A stretch of DNA of 35,746 nucleotides from Alphaproteobacteria bacterium (GCA_029268305.1 JAJUGE010000029.1:1-35746), one strand, 5' to 3'. Positions 1-9,273 are shown, counted from the first letter of the stretch. The notes: generated by a model not told the origin, from the sequence alone. Translations and numbers: made by a program.

Positions 1-248
1 ACGCTCCTCCACAGGAACGCGCGTTTGGAATGTCCGGTGGCTTGCACTCTGGCCGACCTCTGTTGCCGCCCTGTGTCATGCAGGTCGGGAAGAGGTAACA
101 GTTGTTACGAGTCTAGCGAGCGCAGGATCCAGCGCGGTAACCTGCTGTGCGCCCGCGGGGGTCTGAGGTACCGTTCGAGGCGTGAACGACTGGCGCCGAC
201 ACCGAAAGCCGGCGGGGCAGTCGGGGGGACTGACCCCTGGCACGAACC
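1..248. other. non-coding left edge, no gene seen
   Basis: No reading frame in this stretch resembles a protein I recognise. The one open frame (TTG at 25 to 300) has a Cys/Arg/Gly-rich composition typical of a random frame in GC-rich DNA. I searched by eye on both strands for a tRNA-Sec, since selA and selB follow, and found no TTCAAATCC-like anticodon arm or long variable arm. A TGA at 231-233 closes the frame of the cyclase remnant that begins just downstream, so any earlier part of that gene is absent or unrecognisable here. Confidence 0.5.
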
Positions 249-547
249 ATGTTCGATAAACAATGGCGCTGCCGCATCGGCACCAACTCGGGGCCGGTGA
301 TCGGGTCGATCGTCGGCGTGCAGAAATATGTCTACGACATCTTCAGGCCGGGTGTGAATCTGGCGGCGCGGCTGGAGGCCTTCTCCGGTCCGATGCAGAT
401 CACGCTCTGCGAGGACATGCTCCCCTGATCCGCACCCTTTTCATCTGTGTCGAGCGCGAGACGGTCGAAGTGCGCGGCTTCGGACGAAAGACGATCTACT
501 CGCTCGAAGGCAGCGACGATTACGAGATCGGAGCGCCGCTCACCTGA
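249..547 (+). pseudogene. class III adenylate/guanylate cyclase C-terminal remnant, frameshifted
   Basis: Reading from ATG 249, the frame gives WRCRIGTNSGPVIGSIVG and then KYVYDIF, GVNLAARLE and QITLCEDM. These are the core of a class III nucleotide cyclase catalytic domain. The Asp of YDIF sits at the purine-selecting position, and the Asn and Arg of the VNLAAR segment match the transition-state-stabilising pair. The frame then stops at TGA 426-428. The family continuation (PLIR...FICVERETVEVRGFGRKTIYSLEG) runs on in another frame from about 422 to the TGA ending at 547. The codon between Met 417-419 and Pro 422-424 has only two bases, which indicates a one-base loss. The first half of the domain, with the first metal-binding Asp, and all sensor regions are missing, and an in-frame stop lies at 231-233. 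The 3' end overlaps the end of selB, which runs convergently. A sequencing error could explain the frameshift but not the missing N-terminus. Confidence 0.8.
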
Positions 548-2475
548 TCGGCAGCCGCGCCGAACACCTCCGCCCCGGGCCGAACGATCCGGCGGACATC
601 CCCCTGCCGACGGGTGAGGCCGCGGGCATCGAAGAATTCCAGCAGCTGGATGGCGACGTTGCGACCGATGCCGGTCCGTTCCTTGTAGGCCGCCGCGGTG
701 AACGCGCCCTCCGGGCTCTCCTCTGCGAGCGCCTCGGCGATCCTTGCCAGTTCACGGATCGTGTCGGGCGGGAAATAGCGGTTGTCTGCGACCCGGAAGA
801 CGAAGCCCATCCCGACGGCACGGCGCAAAATCGCTTCGACCTTGCGGTGGTCGACGCCGAGCCGTTCTGCGATCTCACGGACTCGCGGCGGCCTCAGCCC
901 CTCCTCGCGCAGCATCTCGGCGATCGCGCTCCAGAGCGGCGCGTCCGGGCCGACGAAGCTCGCGGCATGTCCCGGCATGTGCAATATCGGCCCGCTGCGC
1001 GCGAGGGAGCGGTCGGCGATCAACGACTGCACGAGCGAGGCAGTGACATCCGGAGAAAGCCGCACCGACAGTTTTCGACGGAGCCGTTCCGCGTCCATGC
1101 CGGGGCTGTCCGGGTTGGACTTGTGCCATTCGGAGACTGCCCGCACGACCTCGTCGCGAAGCCGCTGCCACGCATCGGGCGAGAACGCGTGCGGCAGGGC
1201 ACCCTCGCCGGCCCGCACCAGCGCCACCTTCCGCCACACCCCCGCCTGCTCCGCCGGGCCGAGATTGCGCGCGCGACAGAAGAGCGCCAGGTCGACTCCG
1301 TCCGACATCACCGCCAGCAGCCGCTCAAGCGCAGCCGAGGGGTCAACTGCCGTATGCGCGGAGAGTGCTTGCAGTCGGGCGGGGGTTTTGCGGCCCCTCG
1401 CCGGCGGAAACGGGTCCACAACCGTGCCGCCGCCGATCGTCTCCCGCGCCGACTGGTCGCGGAGCACGAACCGGTCGCCCTGAAGCGCGCTGATCTGCCG
1501 GTCGAGCACAATCTGCGCCAGCCCTGCCTCGCCCCGCGCGAGGGTGGCGCTCTCGAGAGGCACGAGGCGGCCGGTCACGTCTGCCGCCCCGGTGTGGAGA
1601 TGCACCGGCGTCCGTTCGCGCAGCGCCTTGCCCTCTCCCGGGAGCAGCCGCACCAACGCATCGAGACGTGTTGTCGGCTGATGCAGCGAGGGATCGAGCA
1701 GCACATCGCCCCGGTGCACGATGCTCCTGTGCACTCCCTGCCCGGCAATGTTGACGGCGCAGCGTTGCCCCACCTGTCCGACATGGGTCTCGACATTGTC
1801 GGCATGGATGCCGCGGACGCGAACCGGAACGCCGAGCGGCGACAGGACGAGTTCGTCGCCCACGCGCACGCGCCCCGACAGGATGGTGCCCGTCACGACC
1901 AGACCGGCTCCGGGCAGTGAGAAGCTCCGGTCGATCGACAATCGGAACAGGCCGTGCACGGAGCGCCGCGGCGTCTCCGCCGCGGCACGGTGCAGAAACC
2001 GTCGCAGTTCCGGGATGCCCGCGCCGGTGACGCTCGAAACCGGAAATACCCGGCTCTCAGCCAGCGGGGTGCCGGCGAGCTCCGCCCTGACCTCCGCCTC
2101 CGCCTCACGGAGCCGAAGATCGGTGACCCGGTCCACTTTCGTGAGGGCCACCGCACCGCGCCCGACGCCGAGCAAATGGAGAATGGCGAGGTGCTCGATT
2201 GTCTGCGGCATCGGGCCATCGTCGGCAGCTACGACCAGCAATGCCAGATCGATCCCGCTGACCCCCGCCAGCATGTTCCGCACGAATCGCTCGTGGCCGG
2301 GCACGTCGACGAACCCGAGCATCGTTCCCTCGGCGATCGCCTGATAGGCAAAGCCGAGATCAATCGTCATGCCTCGGCGCTTCTCCTCCGGCAGCCGGTC
2401 GGCATCGACACCGGTGAGCGCGTGGACGAGGCTGGTCTTGCCGTGATCGATGTGTCCGGCAGTCGCGACGATCAT
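520..2475 (-). CDS. selB: selenocysteine-specific translation elongation factor SelB
   Basis: SelB is a GTPase that brings Sec-tRNA(Sec) to the ribosome at UGA codons marked by a SECIS hairpin. The 651-residue protein opens with the translational GTPase fold: P-loop GHIDHGKT at 7-14, DVPGH at 57-61 and TKVD at 112-115. Two EF-Tu-like beta-barrel domains follow (about 175-350). The rest, with no EF-Tu counterpart, is a C-terminal series of winged-helix modules, including [16 protein letters not shown] and a final [20 protein letters not shown] segment, which is the SECIS-binding type. Length is slightly above E. coli SelB. Its ATG overlaps the selA stop codon (ATGA, 2472-2475), so the two are translationally coupled, and an AAGGG sits about 7 bases upstream. 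No tRNA-Sec, selD or obvious selenoprotein is visible in the window. The 3' end overlaps the cyclase remnant by 28 bases. Confidence 0.96.
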   Translation of the reverse strand: MIVATAGHIDHGKTSLVHALTGVDADRLPEEKRRGMTIDLGFAYQAIAEGTMLGFVDVPGHERFVRNMLAGVSGIDLALLVVAADDGPMPQTIEHLAILHLLGVGRGAVALTKVDRVTDLRLREAEAEVRAELAGTPLAESRVFPVSSVTGAGIPELRRFLHRAAAETPRRSVHGLFRLSIDRSFSLPGAGLVVTGTILSGRVRVGDELVLSPLGVPVRVRGIHADNVETHVGQVGQRCAVNIAGQGVHRSIVHRGDVLLDPSLHQPTTRLDALVRLLPGEGKALRERTPVHLHTGAADVTGRLVPLESATLARGEAGLAQIVLDRQISALQGDRFVLRDQSARETIGGGTVVDPFPPARGRKTPARLQALSAHTAVDPSAALERLLAVMSDGVDLALFCRARNLGPAEQAGVWRKVALVRAGEGALPHAFSPDAWQRLRDEVVRAVSEWHKSNPDSPGMDAERLRRKLSVRLSPDVTASLVQSLIADRSLARSGPILHMPGHAASFVGPDAPLWSAIAEMLREEGLRPPRVREIAERLGVDHRKVEAILRRAVGMGFVFRVADNRYFPPDTIRELARIAEALAEESPEGAFTAAAYKERTGIGRNVAIQLLEFFDARGLTRRQGDVRRIVRPGAEVFGAAADQVSGAPIS

Positions 2476-3872
2476 GCCGCACCCTTACCGAGGGGAACGA
2501 CGCTCAGTTGCTCTAGGAATTCCTCTTCGTCCTCCATACACCTGAGATCGAGGAGAAGCCGACCTTCCTTGATCCGGCCCACGACGGGGACGGGAAGTGC
2601 GCGCAGCATGCCGGCGAGCCGCTCGGCCGATGCCTCCCCCTCCGGCCGCAATGCTAGCGCGGCGCTGGGGAGGAGATCGACAGGAAGCGAGCCGCTCCCG
2701 ATCTGGCTCATGCATTCGATCACTTCCACCGAGGCCAGCCCCTTCAGGCATTTGGCGACTCGCTCGTGAAGCCGGCGCGCCTGGGCAACGATTTCTGCTT
2801 TGGGCCGGGTCAGGAGACGAAGCGTCGGCAGCCGCTCGGGGAGCCTCTCCGGATCGAGGTAAAGGCGGAGCACCGCGGCAAGCGCCGCGATGGTGACCTT
2901 GTCGATGCGCATGGCGCGCTTCATCGGGTTCTTTCTGATCCGCTCGACCAGATCAGCTCGGCCAGCGATCACGCCCGCCTGCGGACCACCGAGTAGCTTG
3001 TCGCCGCTGAAGGTGACGAGGTCGGCCCCGGCGGCTATCGCTTCCTGTGGGGTCGGCTCGTGCGGCAGGCCGAACCGGCGGAGATCTACGAGCTGGCCGC
3101 TTCCGAGGTCGACGACGTACGGGATCCGGTGCTCTCGCGCGAGGTTCGCGAGCTCCCGGTCGGAGACTGCGGCGGTGAAGCCTTCGATGGCGAAGTTGCT
3201 CGCATGGACTTTCATGAGCAGGGCCGTTTCCGGTCCGATCGCTCCGGCGAAGTCGCGCAGATGAGTGCGGTTGGTGGTGCCGACCTCCCGCAGCGTGCAC
3301 CCCGCCCGGGTCATGATGTCCGGGATGCGGAACGAACCGCCGATCTCGATCAGCTCGCCTCGCGACACCGGCACCTCGCGCCCGGCCGCCAGCGTGTCGA
3401 GCAGCAGCAGCACCGCGGCCGCGTTGTTGTTCACGACCGTGGCGGCTTCGGCACCGGTGAGACGACAGATCAGCGGCGCGACGTGATCGTCCCGGTCGCC
3501 GCGCTTGCCCGTCTCCAGATCGAACTCCACCGAGCAGGCCGCGGCGGCGGACGTCATCGCCTCGATGGCCTCCCGGGGCAGCGGCGCCCGCCCCAGGTTC
3601 GTGTGCAGCACGGTCCCCGTCAGGTTGAAGACGCGGCGGAGCGACGGGCGGGCGGACCGCTCCAGTCGCTCCGCGATCAGCCGCGGCAGAGCCGCAAGAT
3701 CGGCCTCTCCGAACGCGCCCTCGGCCATCTTACCGCGCGCCGAGGCTAGCACTTCACGCACTGCGTCGGTGACGGCGGGCCTCCCATGCTCCTCGATCAT
3801 CGCCGAAACGGTTGGGTCCCGGAGAAGCCGATCGACCGAGGGCAGGTTCGATCTGTGGGTGATGTCGTTCAT
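2472..3872 (-). CDS. selA: L-seryl-tRNA(Sec) selenium transferase SelA
   Basis: SelA is a PLP enzyme that converts Ser-tRNA(Sec) to Sec-tRNA(Sec) using selenophosphate. The protein (466 residues from ATG 3872) matches the family length. It has the N-terminal tRNA-binding region ([11 protein letters not shown]), the [17 protein letters not shown] motif, [19 protein letters not shown] and the PLP-lysine motif [14 protein letters not shown] with Lys at about 292. A GTG at 3878 in the same frame would add two residues; neither start has a strong ribosome-binding site, and I prefer the ATG. It is the first gene of the selAB pair, and its TGA overlaps the selB ATG. About 110 bases separate it from the CoA-transferase stop upstream on the same strand. 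Confidence 0.96.
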   Translation of the reverse strand: MNDITHRSNLPSVDRLLRDPTVSAMIEEHGRPAVTDAVREVLASARGKMAEGAFGEADLAALPRLIAERLERSARPSLRRVFNLTGTVLHTNLGRAPLPREAIEAMTSAAAACSVEFDLETGKRGDRDDHVAPLICRLTGAEAATVVNNNAAAVLLLLDTLAAGREVPVSRGELIEIGGSFRIPDIMTRAGCTLREVGTTNRTHLRDFAGAIGPETALLMKVHASNFAIEGFTAAVSDRELANLAREHRIPYVVDLGSGQLVDLRRFGLPHEPTPQEAIAAGADLVTFSGDKLLGGPQAGVIAGRADLVERIRKNPMKRAMRIDKVTIAALAAVLRLYLDPERLPERLPTLRLLTRPKAEIVAQARRLHERVAKCLKGLASVEVIECMSQIGSGSLPVDLLPSAALALRPEGEASAERLAGMLRALPVPVVGRIKEGRLLLDLRCMEDEEEFLEQLSVVPLGKGAA

Positions 3873-3982
3873 CGGCACAGAATAGCGCGTCGAAGCGCTT
3901 CAGGCTGCCCCGTCCCGAGGGTCATCGCCGATCCGACCCGCAGAAGCGGCCCCGGCGGCGACTGCCCGTCGCCTACACCGGA

Positions 3983-5194
3983 TCAAATCACTCCGCGGCC
4001 ACGCAGCTCCACGATCTCCGGACCCGAATAGCCGAGCTCCGAGAGAACCTCGTCCGTGTGCTCGCCGAGCGCCGGCGGCGGCCGCTCGCCGACAGGGCCC
4101 GCTGGTTCCATCTTGAACGGGGCCCCGACGAGTTGCACCTCCTTCTGCAGGCCTCCGGATGGAGGAAGCTGCATCATCAGCTTGCGGTGCAGCACCTGAG
4201 GATTCTCCAGCATCTGCGGCACGGTCGCCACCGCTGCCGCCGGGACACCCGCCTCCGCGAGCACCGACTCCCAGTGAGGCGCATCATGCGACGCGAGCCC
4301 GAGGATGATCTCCTCCCGCATCTCCTCCGCATTGTCGCGGCGGGCGCGCCGATCGACAAAGCGCGGATCGTCGATCAGCTCCGGCCGCCCGATCGTGCGG
4401 CAGAGAGACTGGAACTGCCCCTGGGTGGCGGCCGCGATCTGGATGAAGCCGTCGCCCGTGGGATAGATCGTGGAGACTTTGCTGCCTGCCTGGGACCCAT
4501 TGCCGACCAGCCCCGGCATCACGCCGGCATTGACGTAGTTGGCGACGATCGGACCGATGAAGGAGATCGCGACGTCGAGCATGGAGACGTCGATGAACTG
4601 CCCCTCGCCCGTCTGCTCTCGCCGGAAGAGCGCGCTGGCGATGGCAAAAGCGGCGGTGATGCCGCTGGCCATGTCCGTCACCCAGAAGCCCGTCTTCGTC
4701 GGCCCGTTCTCCTCGAAGCCCGTCAGCGACATCATGCCGGACGAAGCCTGGATCGCCGGGTCGTAGGCCGCCGCGCCGGCTCGCGGGCCGGTCTGTCCGT
4801 AGCCCGAGACCGCACAATAGATCAGCCGCGGGTTGTGCTTCTTCAGGTCGTCATAGCCGAGCCCCATCCGGGCCATCGTTCCCGCCTTGAAGTTCTCGAC
4901 CACGACATCGGCCGATTCGACCAGCCGCCTGATCACCTCCTGCGCGCCTTCGTGCTTGAGGTTGAGCGTCATCGACCGCTTGTTCGTGTTCACGCTCAGG
5001 AACATCGGCGTCATGCCGGTCTCGGCGAAGATGCCGTCGAACGCCATCATCTGGCGCGACTGATCTCCGGTCCCCGGCTGCTCGATCTTGATGACGTCGG
5101 CTCCGAGGAGAGCGAGTTGCGCCGAGGCGTAGGGCCCCGAGAGAACCTGCGTGAAATCCACCACCCGGACGCCGCTGAAGTTATTGTTCTTCAT
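3983..5194 (-). CDS. CaiB/BaiF family (family III) CoA-transferase
   Basis: Family III CoA-transferases move CoA between carboxylic acids (formyl/oxalyl, carnitine, succinyl/aromatic acid pairs). The 403-residue protein has the typical start VRVVDFTQVLSGPYASAQLALLGADVIKIE, then LVESADVVVENFKAG and the CAVSGYGQTGP motif. The catalytic Asp lies in the VTDMASG motif (Asp174), followed by RREQTGEGQFIDVSM. These place it firmly in the family, but substrate cannot be read from sequence. It points the same way as selAB, about 110 bases upstream of selA, and could be co-transcribed, though no functional link is expected. A GAGAG-type ribosome-binding site precedes ATG 5194. The several acyl-CoA dehydrogenases further along the window suggest it primes a carboxylic acid for beta-oxidation-like catabolism; that is inference. 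Confidence 0.93.
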   Translation of the reverse strand: MKNNNFSGVRVVDFTQVLSGPYASAQLALLGADVIKIEQPGTGDQSRQMMAFDGIFAETGMTPMFLSVNTNKRSMTLNLKHEGAQEVIRRLVESADVVVENFKAGTMARMGLGYDDLKKHNPRLIYCAVSGYGQTGPRAGAAAYDPAIQASSGMMSLTGFEENGPTKTGFWVTDMASGITAAFAIASALFRREQTGEGQFIDVSMLDVAISFIGPIVANYVNAGVMPGLVGNGSQAGSKVSTIYPTGDGFIQIAAATQGQFQSLCRTIGRPELIDDPRFVDRRARRDNAEEMREEIILGLASHDAPHWESVLAEAGVPAAAVATVPQMLENPQVLHRKLMMQLPPSGGLQKEVQLVGAPFKMEPAGPVGERPPPALGEHTDEVLSELGYSGPEIVELRGRGVI

Positions 5195-5438
5195 TCTTCT
5201 CTCTCATGACTGGACGATGAGTCCGGGTAGCACACCACCCCGAATGAATCCAGCAGCGCCCGGTCCGGATCGAGGAGAGGACCGCGTTACGGACCCCGCC
5301 CTCGGTCCGTCTTGGCCGTGCCGGGGGAGATATAAGCGCGGCAGCGAAGTAGCGCGGTAGGCCGAGGTTAACTTCTCGTTCGCATACGCGCCGTATAGTC
5401 CGTCGGCATCGGTTCGAGGGACGGAATCGCACGACGAC
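5195..5438. promoter_or_regulatory. divergent intergenic region between CoA-transferase and histidine kinase
   Basis: This 244-base gap separates two divergently oriented genes and must hold promoters for both. I see a perfect 7-base inverted repeat, ACGGACC/GGTCCGT, at 5289-5295 and 5304-5310 with an 8-base loop. A TATAGT hexamer at 5394-5399, about 40 bases before the kinase start, could be a -10 element, but no good -35 lies at the right distance. Promoter assignments are tentative. Confidence 0.35.
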
Positions 5439-6362
5439 ATGATCTCGGTGAGACACAGACGCTGGAAGCGGCCCACTCCCCTGGAGCGGTACGGAGATCA
5501 GCTGGGCCGGATCGTCGAGCGGCACCGGGCGGAGGCGGCTCTCCTCGCCGCGAGGCAGGAAGCCGAGCGCGCCGCCGCGGTGGCCGAGAACGCGATGCGC
5601 GAGGCGCAGGCCGCCAACAAGGCCAAGACAGAATTCCTCGCCAACATGAGCCATGAGCTCAGATCGCCGCTGAACGCGGTGATCGGCTTTTCCAAGGTGA
5701 TGATGGACGAGCTCTTCGGGCCGCTCGGGGAGCCCAAGTACGAAGGCTATGTCCGGGACATCCACGAAAGTGGGAGGCACCTTCTCCGGCTGATCAACGA
5801 CATCCTCGATCTCGCCAAGATCGAAGCCGGCAAGATCCAGCTGGACGAACAGCTGACCGACGTCATCGAGACCGTGAGGTTCTGCCTCAAGATCATCAGC
5901 GACGGTGCCGAGGCGGCCGGCGTGAAGCTGCTCGTCAACATTCCGCCCGATCTCCCGATGCTCTATGCGGACGAGCAGCGTCTCAAGCAGATCCTCATCA
6001 ACCTGCTGTCGAACGCGGTGAAGTTCACCGAGGCGAATGGCGAGGTGCGCCTCAGCATTTCCGTCAACGAACAGGGCCGGTTCGTGTTCGAAGTCTCGGA
6101 CACCGGCATCGGGATGGCCGAGGAGGATCTCGCGCGGGTCATGGAACCGTTCATCCAGGTGGATGGCAGTCTCAGCCGCAAGTACGAGGGCACCGGCCTC
6201 GGACTGCCGATCACGAGATCTTTCATGGAACTGCACGGCGGCAAGCTGGAGCTGAAGAGCAGGCTCGGAGTCGGAACGACCGCGACCATGATCTTCCCCG
6301 CCTGCCGCACGCACCGACCTTCCGTCCCGCACATTCTTCAGGACGAAAATCATGCTGGATAA
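5439..6362 (+). CDS. sensor histidine kinase, apparently cytoplasmic
   Basis: This 307-residue protein has the two core modules of a histidine kinase: a HisKA dimerisation/phosphoacceptor domain with FLANMSHELRSPLNAV (His72) and a HATPase_c domain with the N box LLSNAVKF (Asn192), G1 DTGIGM (221-226) and G2 GTGLGL (251-256). Residues about 25-65 are a charged Ala/Glu/Arg-rich helix, probably a coiled coil joining an undetected input to the kinase core. I see no transmembrane segment, signal peptide, PAS, GAF or HAMP domain, so the signal must come from a partner or the short N-terminus. No response regulator is adjacent. The last 11 bases overlap the start of the HerA-type ATPase gene, so the two are probably one transcript and translationally coupled. 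The start is ATG 5439, with a weak GAGGGACGGA upstream; GTG 5448 is possible. Confidence 0.92.
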   Translation: MISVRHRRWKRPTPLERYGDQLGRIVERHRAEAALLAARQEAERAAAVAENAMREAQAANKAKTEFLANMSHELRSPLNAVIGFSKVMMDELFGPLGEPKYEGYVRDIHESGRHLLRLINDILDLAKIEAGKIQLDEQLTDVIETVRFCLKIISDGAEAAGVKLLVNIPPDLPMLYADEQRLKQILINLLSNAVKFTEANGEVRLSISVNEQGRFVFEVSDTGIGMAEEDLARVMEPFIQVDGSLSRKYEGTGLGLPITRSFMELHGGKLELKSRLGVGTTATMIFPACRTHRPSVPHILQDENHAG

Positions 6363-7980
6363 TGGCCCATCGATGGAGCTCAGCCTGAAGCCGGAGCCCG
6401 ATGTCCGGATCGGCCGGGTCGTCTCGGTAGCCGGATCGCAAATCGTCGCCCTCGTGAGCACGGCCGGAGACGGTTCGGGCGAGCTGCAGATCGGCTCGAT
6501 CGTCAAGATGCACACACCCGAGACCACCGTCTACGGCATGGTCAACGGCTTCAGCATTCCGATTCCGGCCGATGAGAAATCCGACCAGAGCGAGATGAAG
6601 ATCGCCGAGCTCGACCTCATCGGCGAGAAATTGTGCGGACCGGACGCTACGGCCGACGCCTTTCAGCGCGGGGTCTCCGCCTTCCCGGCTCTTGGCGCCG
6701 ACGTATACTGCGCGACCCAGGAAGACCTGAAGAACGTCTATTCGCGCTCCCACGCCTCGACCGTGCGGATCGGCTCGATCCATCAGGACCGGTCGCTTCC
6801 CGCCTACGTCGTGGTCGACGACCTGCTCGGCAAGCATTTCGCCATTCTCGGCACTACGGGGTCGGGCAAGTCCTGTTCGGTGGCGCTGATCCTGCACGCG
6901 ATCCTGGCGCAGCACGAGAATGCCCACGTGGTCCTGCTCGACCCGCACGGCGAATATGCCCGCGCCTTCGGGGAAAAGGCAGAGGTGCTCGATTCGGCGA
7001 CGCTGCAGCTTCCCTACTGGCTCTTCAACTTCGAGGAGCTCGCCGAGGTGATGTTCGGGGCGGACGGCGGCGACGTCAGCAACGAGATCTCGATCCTGCG
7101 CGAGCTCGTGCAGATGGCGAAGGTGAAGTCAGTCTCCGATCCGGAGGCGGCGAATTTCGTCACGGTCGACACCCCGGTGCCCTACAAGCTCGGCGACGTC
7201 GTTCGGCTGATCGACGAAGCTGCCGGCAAGCTCGAGCGGCGCTCCGATGTCGTACCTTATCTCCGCGTCAAGAACCGACTGAATACCCTGCAAGCGGACC
7301 GGCGCTACAGCTTCATGTTCTCGACCGGCGTCGTGATGCGCGACAACATGGTCCAGATCCTCTCGCGCATCTTCCGCATACCGGCCGACGGGAAGCCGAT
7401 CGGCATCGTCGACCTCTCCGGCATTCCATCGGAGATCATCAATGTCGTCGTCTCGGTGCTATGCCGGATGACGCTGGACGTGGCGCTGTGGAGCGATCGG
7501 GCGCTGCCGATCCTGCTCGTCTGCGAAGAGGCGCATCGCTACGCGCCGCAGAACACCAATCTCGGCTTCGAGCCGGCGAAGCGGGCGCTCTCGCGGATCG
7601 CTAAGGAAGGGCGGAAATACGGTCTGTCTCTCTGCGTGGTGACGCAACGCCCCTCAGAGCTGGAGGCCGGGCTACTGTCCCAGTGCAACACCATCTTCGC
7701 CCTCAGGATGAGCAGCCAGAAGGACCAGGAGTTCGTGGCCGCCGCCCTCTCCGAAGCGACGCCGGGGCTAGTCGGCTCCCTTCCGGCACTTCGCAACGCC
7801 GAAGCGATCGCGGTCGGTGAAGGTGTTTCGGTGCCGATGCGGCTGCGCTTCGACGAGCTGCCCGAGGACAAGCGGCCGCTCAGCGGCAATGCCCGCTTCT
7901 CGGCTGCCTGGCAGGAAGAGGTCGACGACCGCGCCATCCTGAGCACGGTCGTCGAGCGTTGGCGCCGCCAGCGCCGCTAG
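6352..7980 (+). CDS. HerA-type hexameric ATPase (DUF87 / HAS-barrel)
   Basis: The 542-residue protein is a HerA/FtsK-superfamily ATPase, a family of ring-shaped DNA translocases that usually work with a nuclease partner. Residues about 18-140 fit the HAS-barrel domain (RIGRVVSVAGSQIVALV). The ATPase core has Walker A GTTGSGKS (167-174), the HerA signature LLDPHGEYA (195-203), Walker B LLVCEEAH (388-395) followed by RYAP, and VTQRPSELEAGLLSQCNT, which fits the sensor/arginine-finger region. No NurA, SIR2 or other nuclease is next to it. It overlaps the histidine kinase gene by 11 bases, with AGGA about 8 bases before ATG 6352; an in-frame ATG at 6373 is an alternative. Family assignment is firm. 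Function here (repair, defence or signalling-linked translocation) is unknown. Confidence 0.92.
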   Translation: MLDNGPSMELSLKPEPDVRIGRVVSVAGSQIVALVSTAGDGSGELQIGSIVKMHTPETTVYGMVNGFSIPIPADEKSDQSEMKIAELDLIGEKLCGPDATADAFQRGVSAFPALGADVYCATQEDLKNVYSRSHASTVRIGSIHQDRSLPAYVVVDDLLGKHFAILGTTGSGKSCSVALILHAILAQHENAHVVLLDPHGEYARAFGEKAEVLDSATLQLPYWLFNFEELAEVMFGADGGDVSNEISILRELVQMAKVKSVSDPEAANFVTVDTPVPYKLGDVVRLIDEAAGKLERRSDVVPYLRVKNRLNTLQADRRYSFMFSTGVVMRDNMVQILSRIFRIPADGKPIGIVDLSGIPSEIINVVVSVLCRMTLDVALWSDRALPILLVCEEAHRYAPQNTNLGFEPAKRALSRIAKEGRKYGLSLCVVTQRPSELEAGLLSQCNTIFALRMSSQKDQEFVAAALSEATPGLVGSLPALRNAEAIAVGEGVSVPMRLRFDELPEDKRPLSGNARFSAAWQEEVDDRAILSTVVERWRRQRR

Positions 7981-7986
7981 GCTGAC

Positions 7987-8003
7987 GGCGCCGGTTCGGC
8001 GCC
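7987..8003. terminator. hairpin between convergent HerA and acyl-CoA dehydrogenase genes
   Basis: GGCGCC (7987-7992), a 5-base loop, then GGCGCC (7998-8003) form a perfect 6-bp GC stem filling the 22-base gap between two convergent stop codons. There is no T-run on either strand, so a classical intrinsic terminator is uncertain; it may act as a shared 3'-end structure. Confidence 0.35.
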
Positions 8004-9202
8004 TACAAGCCGAGCGCGTGCTTGGCGATGATGTTTTTCTGGACCTCGTTCGTGCCGCCGGCGATCGAGCGCGCCCGGTACTCGAAGTACTCCGGTGCCA
8101 TTTTGAAGAGGTACTCCGGTCCGATCGGCTCCTCGTTCCAGCCGAAACGGATCGCCTGCGCGCTGTACGGCATCGCGTAGTACGAGCCCGCCTCCATGCA
8201 GGCTTCGGTGAGTGCCTTTCTGAGCTCTGCCATGCCGAGCTTGAGACCGGCGGCGGCGGTCAACGGCATCGGCTTGTCGGCCGACGCGTTGGCGAGCGTG
8301 CGAAGCGAGCCGACTTCCAGCGTCATCAGAGCCGCTTCGAGATCGGCGATCTTCCGACGGAAGTCCGGATCCTCGGCCAGGGGCCGCCCGTCCCGCCGCT
8401 CCTGCGATGCGATCTTCTTCAGCAGCTCCAGCGTCGCCTGCGCGCTGGCGACGCCGCCACCGCTTCCCCGCTCGTGGCCGAGCAGATACTTGGCGATGGT
8501 CCAGCCCTGGCCTTCCTCGCCGACCCGGTTCTCCACCGGCACCTTCACGTCTGTGAAGTACTCCTGATTGAACTTGTGTCGGCCGTCGAGCTTGATCAGC
8601 GGGCGAATCTCCAGCCCTTCCGACTTCATGTCAATCAGAAGGCAGGTGATGCCTTCCTGCTTCTTGCCTTCCTTGGAGGTGCGCACCAGCGCGAACATCA
8701 TGTCGGCGTAGTGGCCGTGGCTCGTCCAGATCTTCGACCCGTTCACGATGTAATAGTCGCCCTCGCGCCGCGCCGAGGTCGTGAGCGAGGCCAGGTCCGA
8801 ACCTGCCCCCGGTTCCGAGTAGCCCTGGCACCACATCGTCTCACCGGAGAGGATGCCGGGCAGCCACTTCCGCTTCTGCTCCTCGGTGCCGAAGGCGAGC
8901 AGCACGGGGCCGACCATGCGCGTCCCGAACGGCACCACCTCCGGCGCGTTGGCCACGCTCAGCTCTTCCTCGAAGATGTACTTCTCGGCGACGGTCCAGC
9001 CGGGACCGCCATCCTTCTTCTCCCAATTCGTCGCCAACCATCCCTTCTCGGCGAGGATGCGCATCCATCGCTGATGATCGTCGCGGTTCAGCTCCAGCCC
9101 CTGCGCAACCTTGCGGCGGATGTCTTCCGGCAGCTTCTCCTTAATGAAGGCCCTCACCTCTTCTCGGAAGGCGAGCTGCTCGGGGGTGAACTTCATGTCC
9201 AT
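8003..9202 (-). CDS. acyl-CoA dehydrogenase
   Basis: An FAD-dependent acyl-CoA dehydrogenase (399 residues) that would introduce the alpha-beta double bond into an acyl-CoA. It has the three-domain layout of the family: N-terminal helices (FTPEQLAFREEVRAFIKEKLP), the beta-domain motif WCQGYSEPGAGSDLASL, IVNGSKIWTSHG, then a C-terminal helical domain ending GGTNEVQKNIIAKHALGL. In MCAD-type enzymes the catalytic Glu precedes the G-T of the C-terminal motif; here that position is Gly, as in isovaleryl-type and steroid/cholesterol-type relatives, where the base lies elsewhere or on a partner subunit. I chose ATG 9202 because AAGGA lies 8 bases before it; the open frame extends to 9241 without such a site. 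It is divergent from the flavodoxin-like gene. Substrate unknown. Confidence 0.94.
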   Translation of the reverse strand: MDMKFTPEQLAFREEVRAFIKEKLPEDIRRKVAQGLELNRDDHQRWMRILAEKGWLATNWEKKDGGPGWTVAEKYIFEEELSVANAPEVVPFGTRMVGPVLLAFGTEEQKRKWLPGILSGETMWCQGYSEPGAGSDLASLTTSARREGDYYIVNGSKIWTSHGHYADMMFALVRTSKEGKKQEGITCLLIDMKSEGLEIRPLIKLDGRHKFNQEYFTDVKVPVENRVGEEGQGWTIAKYLLGHERGSGGGVASAQATLELLKKIASQERRDGRPLAEDPDFRRKIADLEAALMTLEVGSLRTLANASADKPMPLTAAAGLKLGMAELRKALTEACMEAGSYYAMPYSAQAIRFGWNEEPIGPEYLFKMAPEYFEYRARSIAGGTNEVQKNIIAKHALGL

Positions 9203-9273
9203 CAGGGTGTCCTTCGGGTTTCTTCGTATGGGGTGCGCCATAGTATCAGGCGTGGACGAAACCGGGAGGACCC

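Noticed and set aside
25..300. 91-residue open frame at the left edge
   Set aside because: TTG start without a ribosome-binding site, random composition, and overlap with the cyclase remnant in another frame.
426..428. TGA in the cyclase frame as a selenocysteine codon, given selAB next door
   Set aside because: The conserved cyclase sequence continues in a different frame after this point, so it is a frameshift, and the sequence following the TGA in the original frame has no family similarity.
5181..6527. 448-residue minus-strand open frame
   Set aside because: It is antisense to the histidine kinase, which has full domain motifs; the translated antisense sequence has no recognisable domain.
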